Numbered from the stretch's first letter, positions 11,514 to 21,735 are shown. The stretch is 32,287 nt of DNA from Elysia marginata (GCA_019649035.1 BMAT01008342.1:14788-47074); one strand, 5' to 3'. The notes: generated by a model not told the origin, from the letters alone. Program-made: numbers and translations.

Positions 11514-11732
11514 CTGCAAGATTCAATTTTCTTGTTGGCTGCTTCAACTGGGCAAGTCGCGTGTCGCGCTAGAACTGTATGGGCCGTCAGAAATCACATC
11601 CATTATGGCTGCGCCAACGACATTATCGTCCAGGCAGACGACAGAGCACAAACCCACAAGGGTCTGGCCAGGATCTCAACCATCCTCGCGCTCTACTGCT
11701 CGCTCGCCCGAAATCCGTTAATTTTTCTTTAA
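11514..11732 (+). CDS. candidate 3' coding exon, unknown product
   Basis: I do not recognise the protein. A strong acceptor-like border precedes it: a T-rich tract at 11478-11495, then TTTCCACCCCCACAG ending at 11513. Read in phase 0 from 11514, the frame is open for 72 codons and stops at TAA (11730-11732). Its start reads LQDSIFLLAASTGQV and it passes through HYGCANDIIVQADDRAQTHK. In the second half, from the HIHY codons on, about 29 of 39 third positions are G or C by eye, above the local average, as expected of real coding sequence. No membrane segment or known motif is evident. The partner exon upstream was not found, so this may be a terminal exon of a gene starting to the left, a pseudogene piece, or chance. 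Confidence 0.28.
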   Translation: MQDSIFLLAASTGQVACRARTVWAVRNHIHYGCANDIIVQADDRAQTHKGLARISTILALYCSLARNPLIFL

Positions 11733-11859
11733 AACAAGCATCTGCATAAGAAAGACTAACGAGATCAGGAGAGCGAGGGTAAAAAGAAGATTCAACGGAT
11801 TATTATCTCACTTTATAATCGTGCCTGCTCTCAGCACCCCCTCCTCCCTTTTTTCTCTA

Positions 11860-12165
11860 TTTCGCTCACAATGTCGTTCTGCCTTTTTTTTTTTTTAATT
11901 TCTAGTCCCTTCGTGTCCTCCCCTCCTATTTTTTGTCCATCAGGTCTGACGAAAAGCGTACTGTTCCCTCTCAGGCTAGAGAAAGACGATTGTGCTTCCT
12001 TTGGGTTAATTTCCCATAACCACGTTCGGCCTGGACCAAGTCTCACTCGAGCCTGGCGCGTGCGCATGTCATTCAGACGACCCGCCTCAAATCAAACCGA
12101 GGCCGCGTGCAGACGTGAGAGAAAATCTCCCATCGCTTGAAGTGAGCGGAGTTAGGAAGGCCGGG
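11860..12165. promoter_or_regulatory. CpG-containing GC island with NRF1-like site
   Basis: CpG-rich relative to the surroundings, mainly 11945-12165. GGCGCGTGCGCA (12055-12066) matches the NRF1 palindrome YGCGCAYGCGCR at 11 of 12 positions on the minus strand. A long pyrimidine tract ending CCATCAG (about 11880-11942) makes a good splice acceptor, and GAA|GTGAGC near 12140 a fair donor. No frame is open across the whole interval, so it could be a non-coding exon or a promoter. Confidence 0.3.
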
Positions 12166-12169
12166 GTTA

Positions 12170-12965
12170 ATAAGGTTTGGCCTCTTTTGCCTGTTTTGTT
12201 ACTCTTTGCTCATTGGTAATGATATCACAGAAACGGTTTAGACCAATGGAACTGAGTGTGCCCTTTGGGACAAATGAAATTCTTAATGATAAAAAAGACT
12301 GTAAGCAAACAAAAAAGGGCAATGAAACACACAGAATAAACGAGAAAGATTGGGTTGGGGGGGGGGGAGGTGACATCAGTCAAATGAGAGAATGTCACGT
12401 GTAAAACAGCGAAAAAAGGTATATATGTAAAAGAGCCAAATTCAACGATCCAATACCCCAGTACAGCTAAGTTTATTAGATAAGAAGCCAGATAAAAGAC
12501 ATGTATTGGATGGGGCTGTGTAAAATTAATCTTTTGACGGCAAATACAACTTGAAATATGTCTTACTCAAGCATGTAAAAACAGGAAAAAGTGTAAAAAA
12601 AACCCACAGAAATTAAATTCTATTTCTGACTACCTGTCTATAAAAGATTTCCTTATGGTTAGGCACAAATGTACCTATCGATTAATTATTCCTATATGTT
12701 TTTAGTGCTTTTAAAGGGCCCATTCTGCTAAAAAGAAAGTTAACAAATCATTGAGAATTTTGCTTCATCATTAATATATTTTTTTAAAAGGGCACATCCA
12801 TTGCTTAAAACATGAAGTAGCTCATTCTACGTGCTTTTCTCTAAGTAGTTAATCGTGCTTTTATCTAAAAGTGAGTTAACCTTACGAAAAAGAAGTAGTT
12901 AAATGAACATTTGTAATATGTAAAATATGAATGTTAAGTTGTGTTACTGCCCATTACATGTAAAG
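12170..12965. other. unannotated stretch with a G11 run
   Basis: Contains a run of eleven G (12357-12367), an E-box GTCACGTG (12394-12401), and AT-rich sequence to the right. Short frames are open on both strands near 12170-12400 without supporting signals. Confidence 0.5.
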
Positions 12966-12969
12966 CCAC

Positions 12970-13024
12970 GAGAGAGAGAGAGAGAGGGAGAGGGAGAGAG
13001 AGAGAAAGAAAGAAAGAGAGAGAG
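12970..13024. repeat. (GA)n microsatellite
   Basis: About 55 bp of GA dinucleotides interrupted by GGGA and AAAGA units. Confidence 0.93.
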
Positions 13025-13029
13025 TATAA

Positions 13030-15290
13030 CGCGCGGATGGACAGACCATTAGCAGTAGTTCGACGCTGCACGGATGAACGTGGTTTTAGTCCCTGCATCT
13101 TATATTCCTGATTACGATCTAGATTTATACCTATGTTTAGATCACGCAGTATACTATTCCAATTTAATGTCGCTCATTTTTATTTTGAGTCGACGAAAAA
13201 GAACTATTCACTGCCTCACTTTCCATAAGGGAGAACTGTACTCTAGTCTCTTATCCAGCCTTGTCTAGGAGCTGTCACATACATTTAGGTCCCCCCCCCC
13301 ACCTCATCTATGGATAATTTTTTAAAGAAGCATTGAAGTCTATCAAAATGCTAAGATCTTTGTATTAGTGTTGACAAATTCGAGTTTGTATAGCCTCGAT
13401 CGGATTGAAAATCTATGTTAGGACTAACCTGATTTTTTCTTAGTTAAATGGTTAGCATTTTTAGAATGGCTAACTAGCAACAAACAGGCACCAACAAGTT
13501 TATGTAATAATACGAACATGATCATGAAAGGTTAAACATTACAAAAATAAAGTTACCAACTTTGGCAATATGTGTCATGTAAAAAAAGAGCACTATTCAA
13601 AACATACAAATTATAAATTCGACTTCTTGTTGAGTTGGGTCCAAGACGTTCTTAATACCAGGCCATCCAGTCCAAATGTAAACAAATTTGTGCCCAAGTA
13701 TGATTTGATCCAGATCTTCCAATCCTTGCTATGAGTTAGAACATTAGCAATTTCAAAAATATTTTTGAGTAAAGGGTCGGCCCTTTACACGGTAATGTTA
13801 AACATACGGGACGAGAGGTGTGTTACGTTTTGGGTAACTGGCCTGGGTTTAGACCGTCTCGGTTGGGTCTTATGCGCCGTGGAAGAAACATTATTCACGA
13901 AATCAACTACATCCTCACACGGTATCATTCCGCCAACAGCCACCCACTCCTCCCGCTATCTCCTCTACTCACTTCAACACCTTTTCATTATCTTGAACTT
14001 CTACTCTATTCAAAATCTGGTCACACTGCACAATAACAACCCTTTGAATCCTTATGTGCAAAGCCGCAATCCAGTGCAAGATAATTTAAACATATGAATA
14101 CCCACAGAAGATAGAGATGGAAAGAGAGGGGTAAAGATGAATAGACAAATGGAGAGAAAAAGAGGAAAAGAAAGAGAGAGTAAGAGTGATAGAATTTTAA
14201 CCAAGCAATAAACAAAATAAAATTCGTACATTTATTTATTCAGAGCAATGTTAATGGAGATATTAGCAGCATTCCGTTATGTTAATAACTGACTGGATAA
14301 TTACATACAAAACTTTGAACGGATAATTAGTGAATTTAAACGAACCATTAACCTTCTCAGCTCAACAACAACAACAAAAAACCCCTAGGAAGTAATAAAA
14401 GAAAGAAAAGTGAAAGCTACTTGTCAAAAAACTCACGCCTCTTAAAGGTAATCGTGTACGAAAATGAAAAAAAAACAACTTGAAAGCATGGTGAAAGCGT
14501 AAAAAAGCAATTGGATGTTATGAGCATACCACATAACTCAAGATTTCTTTGCGCGCTCAGTTTGCCAAAGTGGATACATAGCTGTCACTTTTTCAGTAGT
14601 TTAAATCGAGATATACACCGTTAAAGGCAAAAAAGGTCACTCGCAACTAACTTAAGAAACCAATGAACAACGCGAGGATAATTGCTTAAATTCCCTCGCA
14701 AAATCAAAATAATTTAAAAAAGTGAAAGTCACACCGCTATGTAACTCGCAATAATGGCTCATAATCTACGTAAAAAAAATCAAATTAATCCATTTGTTTA
14801 CATGGCTTGAACCTCTAAAATGCTTAAAATGCGTCATAATGGTTTTCCCAACAGACCTTTTCCAAAGAGTATACATTCTGAACACCCAGAGTAACAGCAA
14901 TATTAACAGCTCTAGCGTAATAAATGGTTTTTCTTGCTTGCAACTAAGTACTCCTTTAAGGCGTGGAAACGTGTATGAATATCCTCTTCTAAGAGCTAAA
15001 CGTCGATCTGCCAAGCCATGACACAAGGACTGTCTAGAGTGCAGAAGCATCATCAATTTTCATATTTTATAATAACATTCTAAATTAAACACCTTTTCAA
15101 CCATGTTTCAGTGGTAAAAAAATGTTCAGGTTAAGAACCATACATAATCTCAAAGTTTTGATTTTATCAACTGATAGTTGTTTTCTTTATTAGTTTTCTC
15201 GTAAAACGAAAAAAAAATTTACAAAATATTTCCACCGTTGTATAAAACAAACAAATAAAATCAGATTATACCATTGTTTCAAATCTTCAC
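13030..15290. other. 2.3-kb stretch with no recognised gene
   Basis: Holds a C10 run (13291-13300), a purine-rich patch (about 14107-14190) and a short CAA run near 14366. The minus-strand frame 15056-14766 (96 codons) begins with Met-Met-Met and has one hydrophobic stretch (LELLILLLLWVF) followed by basic residues, like a single membrane helix. It has no splice or codon support, so I do not call it a gene. Confidence 0.45.
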
Positions 15291-15293
15291 CAC

Positions 15294-15380
15294 TTAACTC
15301 AAGAAATACTTTCCCAATTTACTCAAGAAATACTTTCCCAATTTACTCAAGAAGTACTTTCACAGTTTACTGAAGATATA
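15294..15380. repeat. 24-bp tandem repeat, about 3.6 copies
   Basis: Units start at 15294, 15318, 15342 and 15366 (partial). The shared core is ACTCAAGAAATACTTTCCCA. The first two units are nearly identical and the third differs at three positions. Confidence 0.93.
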
Positions 15381-15384
15381 CCTT

Positions 15385-15835
15385 CTGACGAACTTTAAAA
15401 CGTTCTTGTGTGTTTTAACCATTTAAATAATTTACCGAGTGACCGAACTGCAATGCGAGTAGTTAATTTTAAAAAAAAATCTGCAACTCAAACAGCCATC
15501 GAAGTTTAAAAAAAATTATGTCTTCTAAAGTTGTGAGTGGCACGAAGTACCTTTTTAATATGATGATAAAAAGGATATAAACAGATTTCACTAAGTTATT
15601 CAACTTCCTGGTTGAATTTCCAAATGTTAAAGAATCATAGCATAATTCGTTTCCTTGTCCAGAAATGTGCTAATTCTTCATCTACTCCTAATATTACGAC
15701 CTTCATTTTCTCTTAAACTTTCTTATCGATCCGGCCTTTTTCTTCATTTTCTACATGTGCTTACATTAATTTGTCTTGTTATATCAAAATTGTGTACTTC
15801 TTTTATCACTTTCTTTCACTCTCGATTCTGTTATC
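15385..15835. other. unannotated AT/pyrimidine-rich stretch
   Basis: AT-rich on the left, T/C-rich on the right. The plus-strand frame running on from 15655 to 16080 is hydrophobic and Ser/Pro-rich because of the pyrimidine bias. No gene is supported. Confidence 0.5.
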
Positions 15836-15839
15836 TTTT

Positions 15840-16170
15840 AACTCCCCTCCCGCCCTCCTCCCCTTTACAAGTGGCTGTTCTACCAAGCCCCACACCTGAC
15901 AGAGCACAACCCTCACCATCTCTTCCCTCCCCTCCCCCCTACTCCCCGCTGTCAGCCCCCCTCTCTCCGAGTGCTTTTCAAGGCCACTTGACGGCACGCG
16001 CCCGCCCAGCCAATGTTTTGTTTGCGCCCACTGGCTCACACTACGCTCGTCATGAGCGCTGCAATATTTTTCTATGTTGACTTGCGATCTCAGACTCTCG
16101 TCTTTCTTGAATATCGCAAGGCTTTCGTTTCGGGTTTCAACTAACGCCAAACTCTCGCTGAAAGTCTCGG
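15840..16170. promoter_or_regulatory. promoter-like island with GC box and CCAAT box
   Basis: A C-rich block (15840-15970) leads into GCGCCCGCCC (15998-16007), which fits GC-box and E2F-type motifs, followed directly by CCAAT (16010-16014). CpGs are frequent to about 16170. The order resembles a TATA-less metazoan promoter. The direction and the target gene are unknown. Minus- and plus-strand frames (15806-16150, 15655-16080) overlap it without coding signs. Confidence 0.28.
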
Positions 16171-16174
16171 CTCT

Positions 16175-16985
16175 CAGTTACTGTATTTCTGATTACAGAC
16201 TGCTGCTTGGTTATATATATGGGTTTACGAGATTCAAACAAACATTTTTTTAAACTTTTATAGTAATAATATTATGCAGTAAACCGTTGAGAAAAAGGTG
16301 GTTAACAGGATTTACTCTATTGGTCACGAATAGAATTAGGACTGGTCTGGTTTCGTATTATTAAGTTAACTGAATGCAATGACGAGTTAGGATCTGTGTT
16401 TATGCATAACAAAAATTCAAACACCCTCGTGCGATAATATTTATAATCTAAAGCTTTGACTCAGGTTTACGGTTAAAAAGGCTCTTATAAAGTCTCTGGA
16501 TTACATCAAAAGTCTTCGATAGCTGAAAAATCTGGGCAATAACTTTATGCTGAGTTTGGTGTATTCAAGTCATATAAAAAGGACCCAACAACTTAGAACA
16601 ATCATCAGAATGCGTTGAAAGAAATTGGCCGAAAAACTTTAAAAAAAATCTCAATAAACCTTTTACTAATTTCCCCTCAATCTGTGTTCGCTGATATTCC
16701 AACTGTGCCTTTTTATCATTTGACCTAATAATCTTTTTGGGTATTTTTTTATCTTTGAAGTCGAAAAAAAAATACAAATTTTGCTCTCCACACCTTTCCT
16801 TTGACTATTTAAGAATTAAAAGCTTTGATATTGAGACGGCCTAATAAACCTATACTTGTTAGTTCAAAGTTGAACCCAAAGCATAAAGCAGAAAATGATA
16901 TACCCAAATGCCATAACTACACACTTGTACACTTCACATCAATTTAAGGCATTGGCTTTGGCCACATAGCCTCTCCCTCCCCTTT
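16175..16985. other. unannotated AT-rich stretch
   Basis: A T-rich acceptor-like sequence ending TGATTACAG lies near 16190-16198, but no open frame follows. Otherwise plain AT-rich DNA. Confidence 0.5.
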
Positions 16986-16990
16986 TAAAA

Positions 16991-16995
16991 GAAGA

Positions 16996-17035
<40 letters not shown>

Positions 17036-17137
17036 ATAGTAGTAGTAGTAGTAATAGAAGAAGGAGAAGAAGAAGAAGAAGAAGAAGAAGAAGAAGAAGA
17101 AGAAGAAGAAGAAGAAGAAGAAGAAGAAGAAGAAGAA
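16991..17137. repeat. compound trinucleotide tract: CAG, then TAG, then GAA
   Basis: Eight CAG units (16998-17021), then TAG units with two TAA interruptions (about 17022-17057), then about 25 GAA units, essentially pure from 17065 to 17137. The last part is homopurine and triplex-prone. The poly-Phe/Tyr/Cys minus-strand frame is a by-product of the repeat. Confidence 0.96.
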
Positions 17138-17144
17138 TGAGAAA

Positions 17145-17695
17145 ACTATATAAGAAATATGCGCGTCAATATTAATCCTGATATTATGTTGAAAATCCAT
17201 CTGCACTTCGAAACAAGAGTTTTATAGTATTAAACTTTCTTTATCTATTAAGTTTGCACAAAATATTTGATATGGCTTTTAAAACCACAACACAGTAATT
17301 TTTTTTTATCTAAGCGCATTTCACAATATTCCGGACTAATATAGTTTTTTTGTTTTAGTTTCAGGCAATGCAACTTATACGCAAAGATAAAATTCAGTTA
17401 TTACATTTTTGAAAGTCAGAATGCCAGATCGACTACTACGCTGTTGGACAGTCGCAGTATGCAAAACACCAATGATCACAAGGCAGATCAATATTTTGAC
17501 ATAATAATAGCACACCATATATTGTAAAGTTTTAGAAATATGAATCTGGGTGTATACAATCAACACACACTCACATTGCATTATCCGTGAAATCAATCAC
17601 AATGACAATGTTATTCAGATAGTTTAGACAAAAGTAGCAAAAGAAAAAAATCATAAGGAAAAAAATGGAGAGGAAAGGCCAAATTGGCAAGAAAC
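17145..17695. other. unannotated AT-rich stretch
   Basis: No gene, repeat or strong motif is seen. Confidence 0.55.
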
Positions 17696-17699
17696 TAAA

Positions 17700-17905
17700 A
17701 CATTGAAAGTGAAGCATGGGGAATGAATGGGTAGTGACAGAGAGTCACGTGTGCCATCTCTTCACATTCTCCTCAACGTCACCGATGAAGTTCATCGACA
17801 CACTCCCCGTGTCACGTGCACTCTCTCTCAGTCTAGCTCCCATTGCTCAACTCACCCACTCAGATCTCGTAGAGGTTCTAGAACTGCCTAAAATGCAGTA
17901 AAGTT
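17700..17905. promoter_or_regulatory. moderate-GC patch with two GTCACGTG E-boxes
   Basis: GTCACGTG occurs at 17744-17751 and again at 17811-17818, 67 bp apart, in a patch richer in GC than its flanks. A 62-codon ATG frame (17716-17901, plus) runs through both sites with a slight excess of third-position GC but no recognisable motif. Paired bHLH-Zip sites suggest a regulatory role; a small coding exon is the alternative. Confidence 0.25.
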
Positions 17906-17909
17906 ATGG

Positions 17910-18990
17910 CTGTTTCACATAATATTTCTTTCATCACAGTTCTTCGGGTTTCTGTCTGCGCTCTCTATTTATTCAATTTTTGTGCAACAAAATCCCAACA
18001 GCGGTGTGAAAATACAGGGCAAAGAATATTCAGGTCAGCAACATCGTAATCAAATAAAACGGACACTCGGCCGAAAGATGAACCCACTCACAATGTTGAA
18101 ATGATAGGTCAGCGACAAACGGACAGGGAAAGTAGATATTTATAGAATATGGGAACTTTGAAGTAGCTAAATATCTCAAATTTTCTGCGCTACAATTTTT
18201 TAAAAATTACAATTATATTGATCAAGAAAGGTCTGTAAAATTCATTTGCTACAATTTGCTACCATGTGTGTGTTACACTCTGTATCAATTGAACACAGCA
18301 GGGTGTTCGTTTCTAAGCCTTTTGACATGAAGTTTTTTCCGCACCCGGATAGAACTGGCCGGCGTCTACCTGTATAGGGAATGAGATTAGAGGTAAAACA
18401 AGAGTAACGTCTCTTTTCCAGAGGACAACACTCCAAACTACTATAGTGGTTATTGTAATTTGGACCTAGATTGTAGTGTAAGTTTCTTACTTTTATAAAC
18501 GATTTGACACCTAGAACTTAAAAACTATAGACCTAAATAAAAAGTTTATCTTTAAAATAAATCTGTGGCATAAATTTTAAAAGATTGTATTTTTTGTATT
18601 CATAAGATAGTGGAGAGACACCAGGAAAGTTCCGCTACTCTTGTTGAAATCTCATTCCCTATTACACATTTATGACGTCACATGCCGTCAGCGTCTGTCG
18701 GTAAAAACGGCTAGCACTTCTAATCGAAGCACTCACATTATAAGTAATCGCTCTCCAGAATCAAACCCACTCACCGAGTTTAAAAATTTGAAAGCGAACA
18801 AGATTAGTAAAGAATACCTTTAAAAATTACGTACTACCCTTCCACTACCTGATGCAGCCCAAGTTCTAGGCAACCCCATAAGAATTTTTAAGGCAAATTG
18901 TCAACAAAATGCTGCCTGTAAATATGTAAAAAATAATGCTTATACTTGCGAAACGTTTATGAAACAAATAATTTCCTTTGTAAAGTTTTA
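17910..18990. other. unannotated stretch with one CRE
   Basis: Mostly AT-rich. A perfect cAMP-response element, TGACGTCA, lies at 18673-18680 in a slightly GC-richer patch. A second CRE in the window is at 31307-31314. No gene is supported. Confidence 0.45.
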
Positions 18991-19027
18991 CACGGTATCC
19001 TTAAAAACTTTAAAAAAGCTTCTTCCA

Positions 19028-19078
19028 CCTCCCCCCAGGTGAGCAGGAGGGGGGAGGGCGGGCAAGAAGATATAAAGC
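19028..19078 (+). promoter_or_regulatory. C/G hairpin beside a TATA box
   Basis: CCTCCCCCC (19028-19036) and GGGGGGAGG (19049-19057) form a perfect 9-bp inverted repeat with a 12-nt loop that includes the E-box CAGGTG. A GGGCGGG element follows (19057-19062), then TATAAAG (19071-19077). GC box, then TATA, then about 30 bp to an unremarkable start region would make a reasonable core promoter reading right. A 20-codon ATG frame starts near 19173 and an octamer ATGCAAAT sits at 19240-19247. No gene downstream is identified. Confidence 0.28.
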
Positions 19079-19259
19079 TGAGATCTTACAACAATTTTGT
19101 TTCCTGACTTCTCCAAGCGGTTTCTTTCCACCATCTTTTCCATCAGTTTACTGCAATTCTAACAATACAATAATGTCGCAACACAATCACTCCGGCCGTT
19201 TTTACCTCACACTTTTCCCGTCTTTTGAGGTTTAAGACAATGCAAATTACGTACTCCGG

Positions 19260-19630
19260 CCTTTGTTTACGTTAAACTCTGCAGGGTTTCACGCGATTGA
19301 AAATAGAATAAACCCAGGGAAGTCTTAAGTTTAGACCTATTATCATAAAGGAATATTTATATACCCGGTTTAATGTAGTGATAAACAGCCGCACACTTTA
19401 CAAAATTTGTCTGAAGAAAATTAATGACAACAATAGGAATCAATCATACATTCACTTTATTTAGCTATATACATAGGATTCTCCATATGACACGAGAATC
19501 ATTTATGCACTCATGTAAGACCCATATTCATTGATTCAAAGAGCTAGAAACTTTTAAAATAAAAAACCAAAATACGACCTCGTTAATTCAAAATGATGAG
19601 TGATTTTCAGTTTAAACTTGTTTAAATTCT
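19260..19630. other. unannotated AT-rich stretch
   Basis: No gene or repeat is seen. Confidence 0.55.
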
Positions 19631-19636
19631 GGCATT

Positions 19637-19866
19637 GGTTCTGACCTATATCTGAGTAGGGTCACGTAAGTCTAGGAAAAACACCCATCTCTTCCGCCTC
19701 ATGTATTGCTGACTACGCAACTTTTTGTATGGCACAGTAGGAAAAAATATTTCGCAACCGAAATAAAACGTTCTTATAGCACTCTTGATACTAAACTCGG
19801 CACCAACAGTGAGAACCACGATGTAGATATAGGTCAGAACCACGTGGTAGTTATAGGTCAGAACCA
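19637..19866. repeat. inverted and tandem copies of a 17-bp motif
   Basis: GGTTCTGACCTATATCT (19637-19653) returns as its exact reverse complement at 19825-19841, and a 15-bp part of it again at 19852-19866. The two right-hand copies sit in a 24-bp tandem repeat (19812-19835, 19836-19859). Between them lies the palindrome ACCACGTGGT (19839-19848). The arms contain AGGTCA, the nuclear-receptor half-site. A one-mismatch copy is 18 kb away at 1243-1260. Confidence 0.85.
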
Positions 19867-19869
19867 TTA

Positions 19870-20105
19870 CTCGATGCTATGAAATAAGAAAACTTCTCTG
19901 ATTTAAGACTTTCAGAATATGCTCTTAAAGGATCAGAAAAGAGGCATACCTTGCTTTATGAAAAACACCGACAACTTAACAGAATTGGCAACGTAATGAA
20001 ACATTATATTATGAAAAGACTTAGAAAACATTCTCAAAGCTTAGGATTCTCTGAACTCCGCTATCAGAACAAATTTTTCAAAATATTTCTTAATTCTATA
20101 ATCTT
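19870..20105. other. unannotated AT-rich stretch
   Basis: Nothing recognisable. A plus-strand frame from 19951 continues into the pyrimidine tract and is not supported as coding. Confidence 0.55.
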
Positions 20106-20109
20106 TTCA

Positions 20110-20300
20110 ACACCTTTACGCTTCGGTCATTTTTTCTTTCCCATTTTCTCTCTTTTTCTTATCCTTTCCTTCTTGTTTTCGGCCTCTTTCTGTCTCTCTC
20201 TTTTTAATCTTTCTCCCTGCCTGTCTTTCTATTCCTCCACCAATCTCCCTGTCTATCTTCTTCTCTGTCACCGTGTCGGCCTCTATCTTCACTAATTCTT
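20110..20300 (+). repeat. pyrimidine low-complexity tract
   Basis: About 190 bp of T/C-rich sequence with TCTT, CCTT and CTGT blocks. The frames across it on both strands are compositional artefacts. Confidence 0.85.
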
Positions 20301-20339
20301 GTTCCTGCTGTCTGTTTCTCAGCACCATTAACCACACTA

Positions 20340-20545
20340 GCCTGGAGGTAGCGGCGTCGCCGTATCTCTAAACCTTAACCAAAGATCTGCGCACTGTCTC
20401 TGGACCATCCGGTCTGGGAGCGCACGTGCCCTCGCACGCGCAGGCATGCCTGGCTAGTCACGCGTCCAGTGACGGGGTCTGTGTCTATGTCTGTCCCAGT
20501 AGTGGGCCGTCCCTGGGCCGTCCCCCATCACGAGTGTCCTCACAA
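20340..20545. promoter_or_regulatory. GC island with NRF1-like site
   Basis: Clearly GC-richer than its surroundings. CTCGCACGCGCA (20431-20442) matches the NRF1 consensus at 11 of 12 positions, next to a CACGTG core (20423-20428). An 11-bp tandem duplication of GGGCCGTCCC-type sequence lies at 20504-20525. A plus-strand frame is open across it with third-position GC no higher than the local average, so coding is not supported. Confidence 0.28.
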
Positions 20546-20559
20546 TCAGGAGCTTTCAC

Positions 20560-21525
20560 ATCCTTAAAATTTCTGCCTCTGATTCTCTTACATCTGTATG
20601 AATTGAAGGAAATCATGATAACCTTTTGTTTCATTCCATAGAGGCTTATTCTTCTTTGGAAATGTGTACATGAAAATGCTGCGTAGCCCAAACGCATTAT
20701 TTTGTTTAGTACCGCTACCGTTATATTTGATGCTTTTTTATTTCCATCATACTCCAATGCTTTGGTTGGAATAGTAACTCCAAGGTGCCCTGTTCCTGTA
20801 TTAGATTCTTTTAATTTACCCTTGTTCTCAATCGGTTCGGAAATCATAATTAATTTAACCACTGATAACTTTATGTTGGTTATGTCACAGTGTATTTTCT
20901 ATTTCATACAGACACAACGATAAATCCCGAAAGGTTTAAAAGATAGGAGCGACAAAGGCTAGTCGATATCGAAAACAAAAATACCACAACGATTATTCCC
21001 TATATTTATGATTTTAGAAAGTTGAAAACTGACAAAACCGGTAAAGAAGGCTTTGCGTCTGTAATTTATCCCCCCCCTTTCCCTCCAGATAAAAAAAAAA
21101 CAAACAAAAAACAAAAAACGAAATCCAAAGGTAAGTTAAAAAAACTACTATATAACAATATACAAATTTATTGTTCTTCATTGAATCTGATATGTTTTAT
21201 AAAAGTCGTTCCTGTTGCTAATCGATCTTCAAGTTCTTTCTACTTCTTTATTACATAAATGTACATAAGTTTCATTCTCGTGTTTTAAGGTAGGCTTATA
21301 TTTCCCATAAAAGTATGCCAAGTTTTGTACATTTAACCGGTCCACATGGCATTCTTCTTTTAAATTCCTCAGATCCATAATGATAATCGAAGTCAATGCA
21401 AAACATTCTCTATGGGACTGTTTCAGGACTAACCTCTCTTGCGAGTAAAATTCAAAAGGTGGGCTCACAAGCGAACTCTTCTGTTGGCGAGGTAGTTTAT
21501 TCGAAAAACTCCAGTGCTAAATCTA
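20560..21525. other. unannotated stretch
   Basis: The minus-strand frame 20862-20485 (125 codons) is the longest not explained by low complexity in this part. Its amino-acid mix is protein-like, but it starts and ends without splice or start signals and its codons are simply AT-rich. A C8 run and A-rich sequence lie at 21069-21120. Confidence 0.45.
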
Positions 21526-21540
21526 AGCCTAAAAATTCAC

Positions 21541-21735
21541 CATTGCCCAAGGGGAGCAACTCTTAAAGAATTTTTTAAAGTTCATGGAACAGCCCCATAG
21601 GCCACACTGTTTTCCAACAAGAATTGCTGTCACGGTGAGTCCGCTCTCAGACGAGGTGAAGCCGCGCGTGATGTCAGGCTTCAACTGTTCAAGCTTCCAG
21701 ACGACAGCTGTGATGTTCGTTCCAGGTCTGACCAC
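21541..21735 (-). CDS. candidate 195-nt internal exon, unknown product
   Basis: I do not recognise the product. On the minus strand GGTTTTAG gives an acceptor-like border before 21735, and ATG|GTGAAT gives a donor-like border after 21541. Between them exactly 65 codons are open, in phase 0 at both ends. The peptide runs through RPGTNITAVVWKLEQLKPD and then GLTVTAILVGKQCGLWGCS. Of the first 35 codons about 25 end in G or C by eye, more than the local average. The alternating hydrophobic pattern and cysteines would fit an extracellular beta-rich domain, but that is only impression. Just upstream (about 21935-21689) a different minus frame is also open, which may be a neighbouring exon, a frameshift or coincidence. 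The polypyrimidine part of the acceptor is weak. Confidence 0.27.

Noticed and set aside
14766-15056. 96-codon minus-strand frame with a hydrophobic segment
   Set aside because: A single hydrophobic stretch arises easily from AT-rich DNA; a plus-strand frame overlaps it equally well.
15655-16150. 141-codon plus and 114-codon minus frames over the GC/CCAAT island
   Set aside because: Opposite-strand frames of similar length in C-rich sequence; neither has codon bias nor a recognisable motif, so a promoter island explains the area better.
20485-20862. 125-codon minus-strand frame
   Set aside because: Protein-like composition but no start, splice or codon-bias support; length is within chance for an AT-rich 32-kb window.
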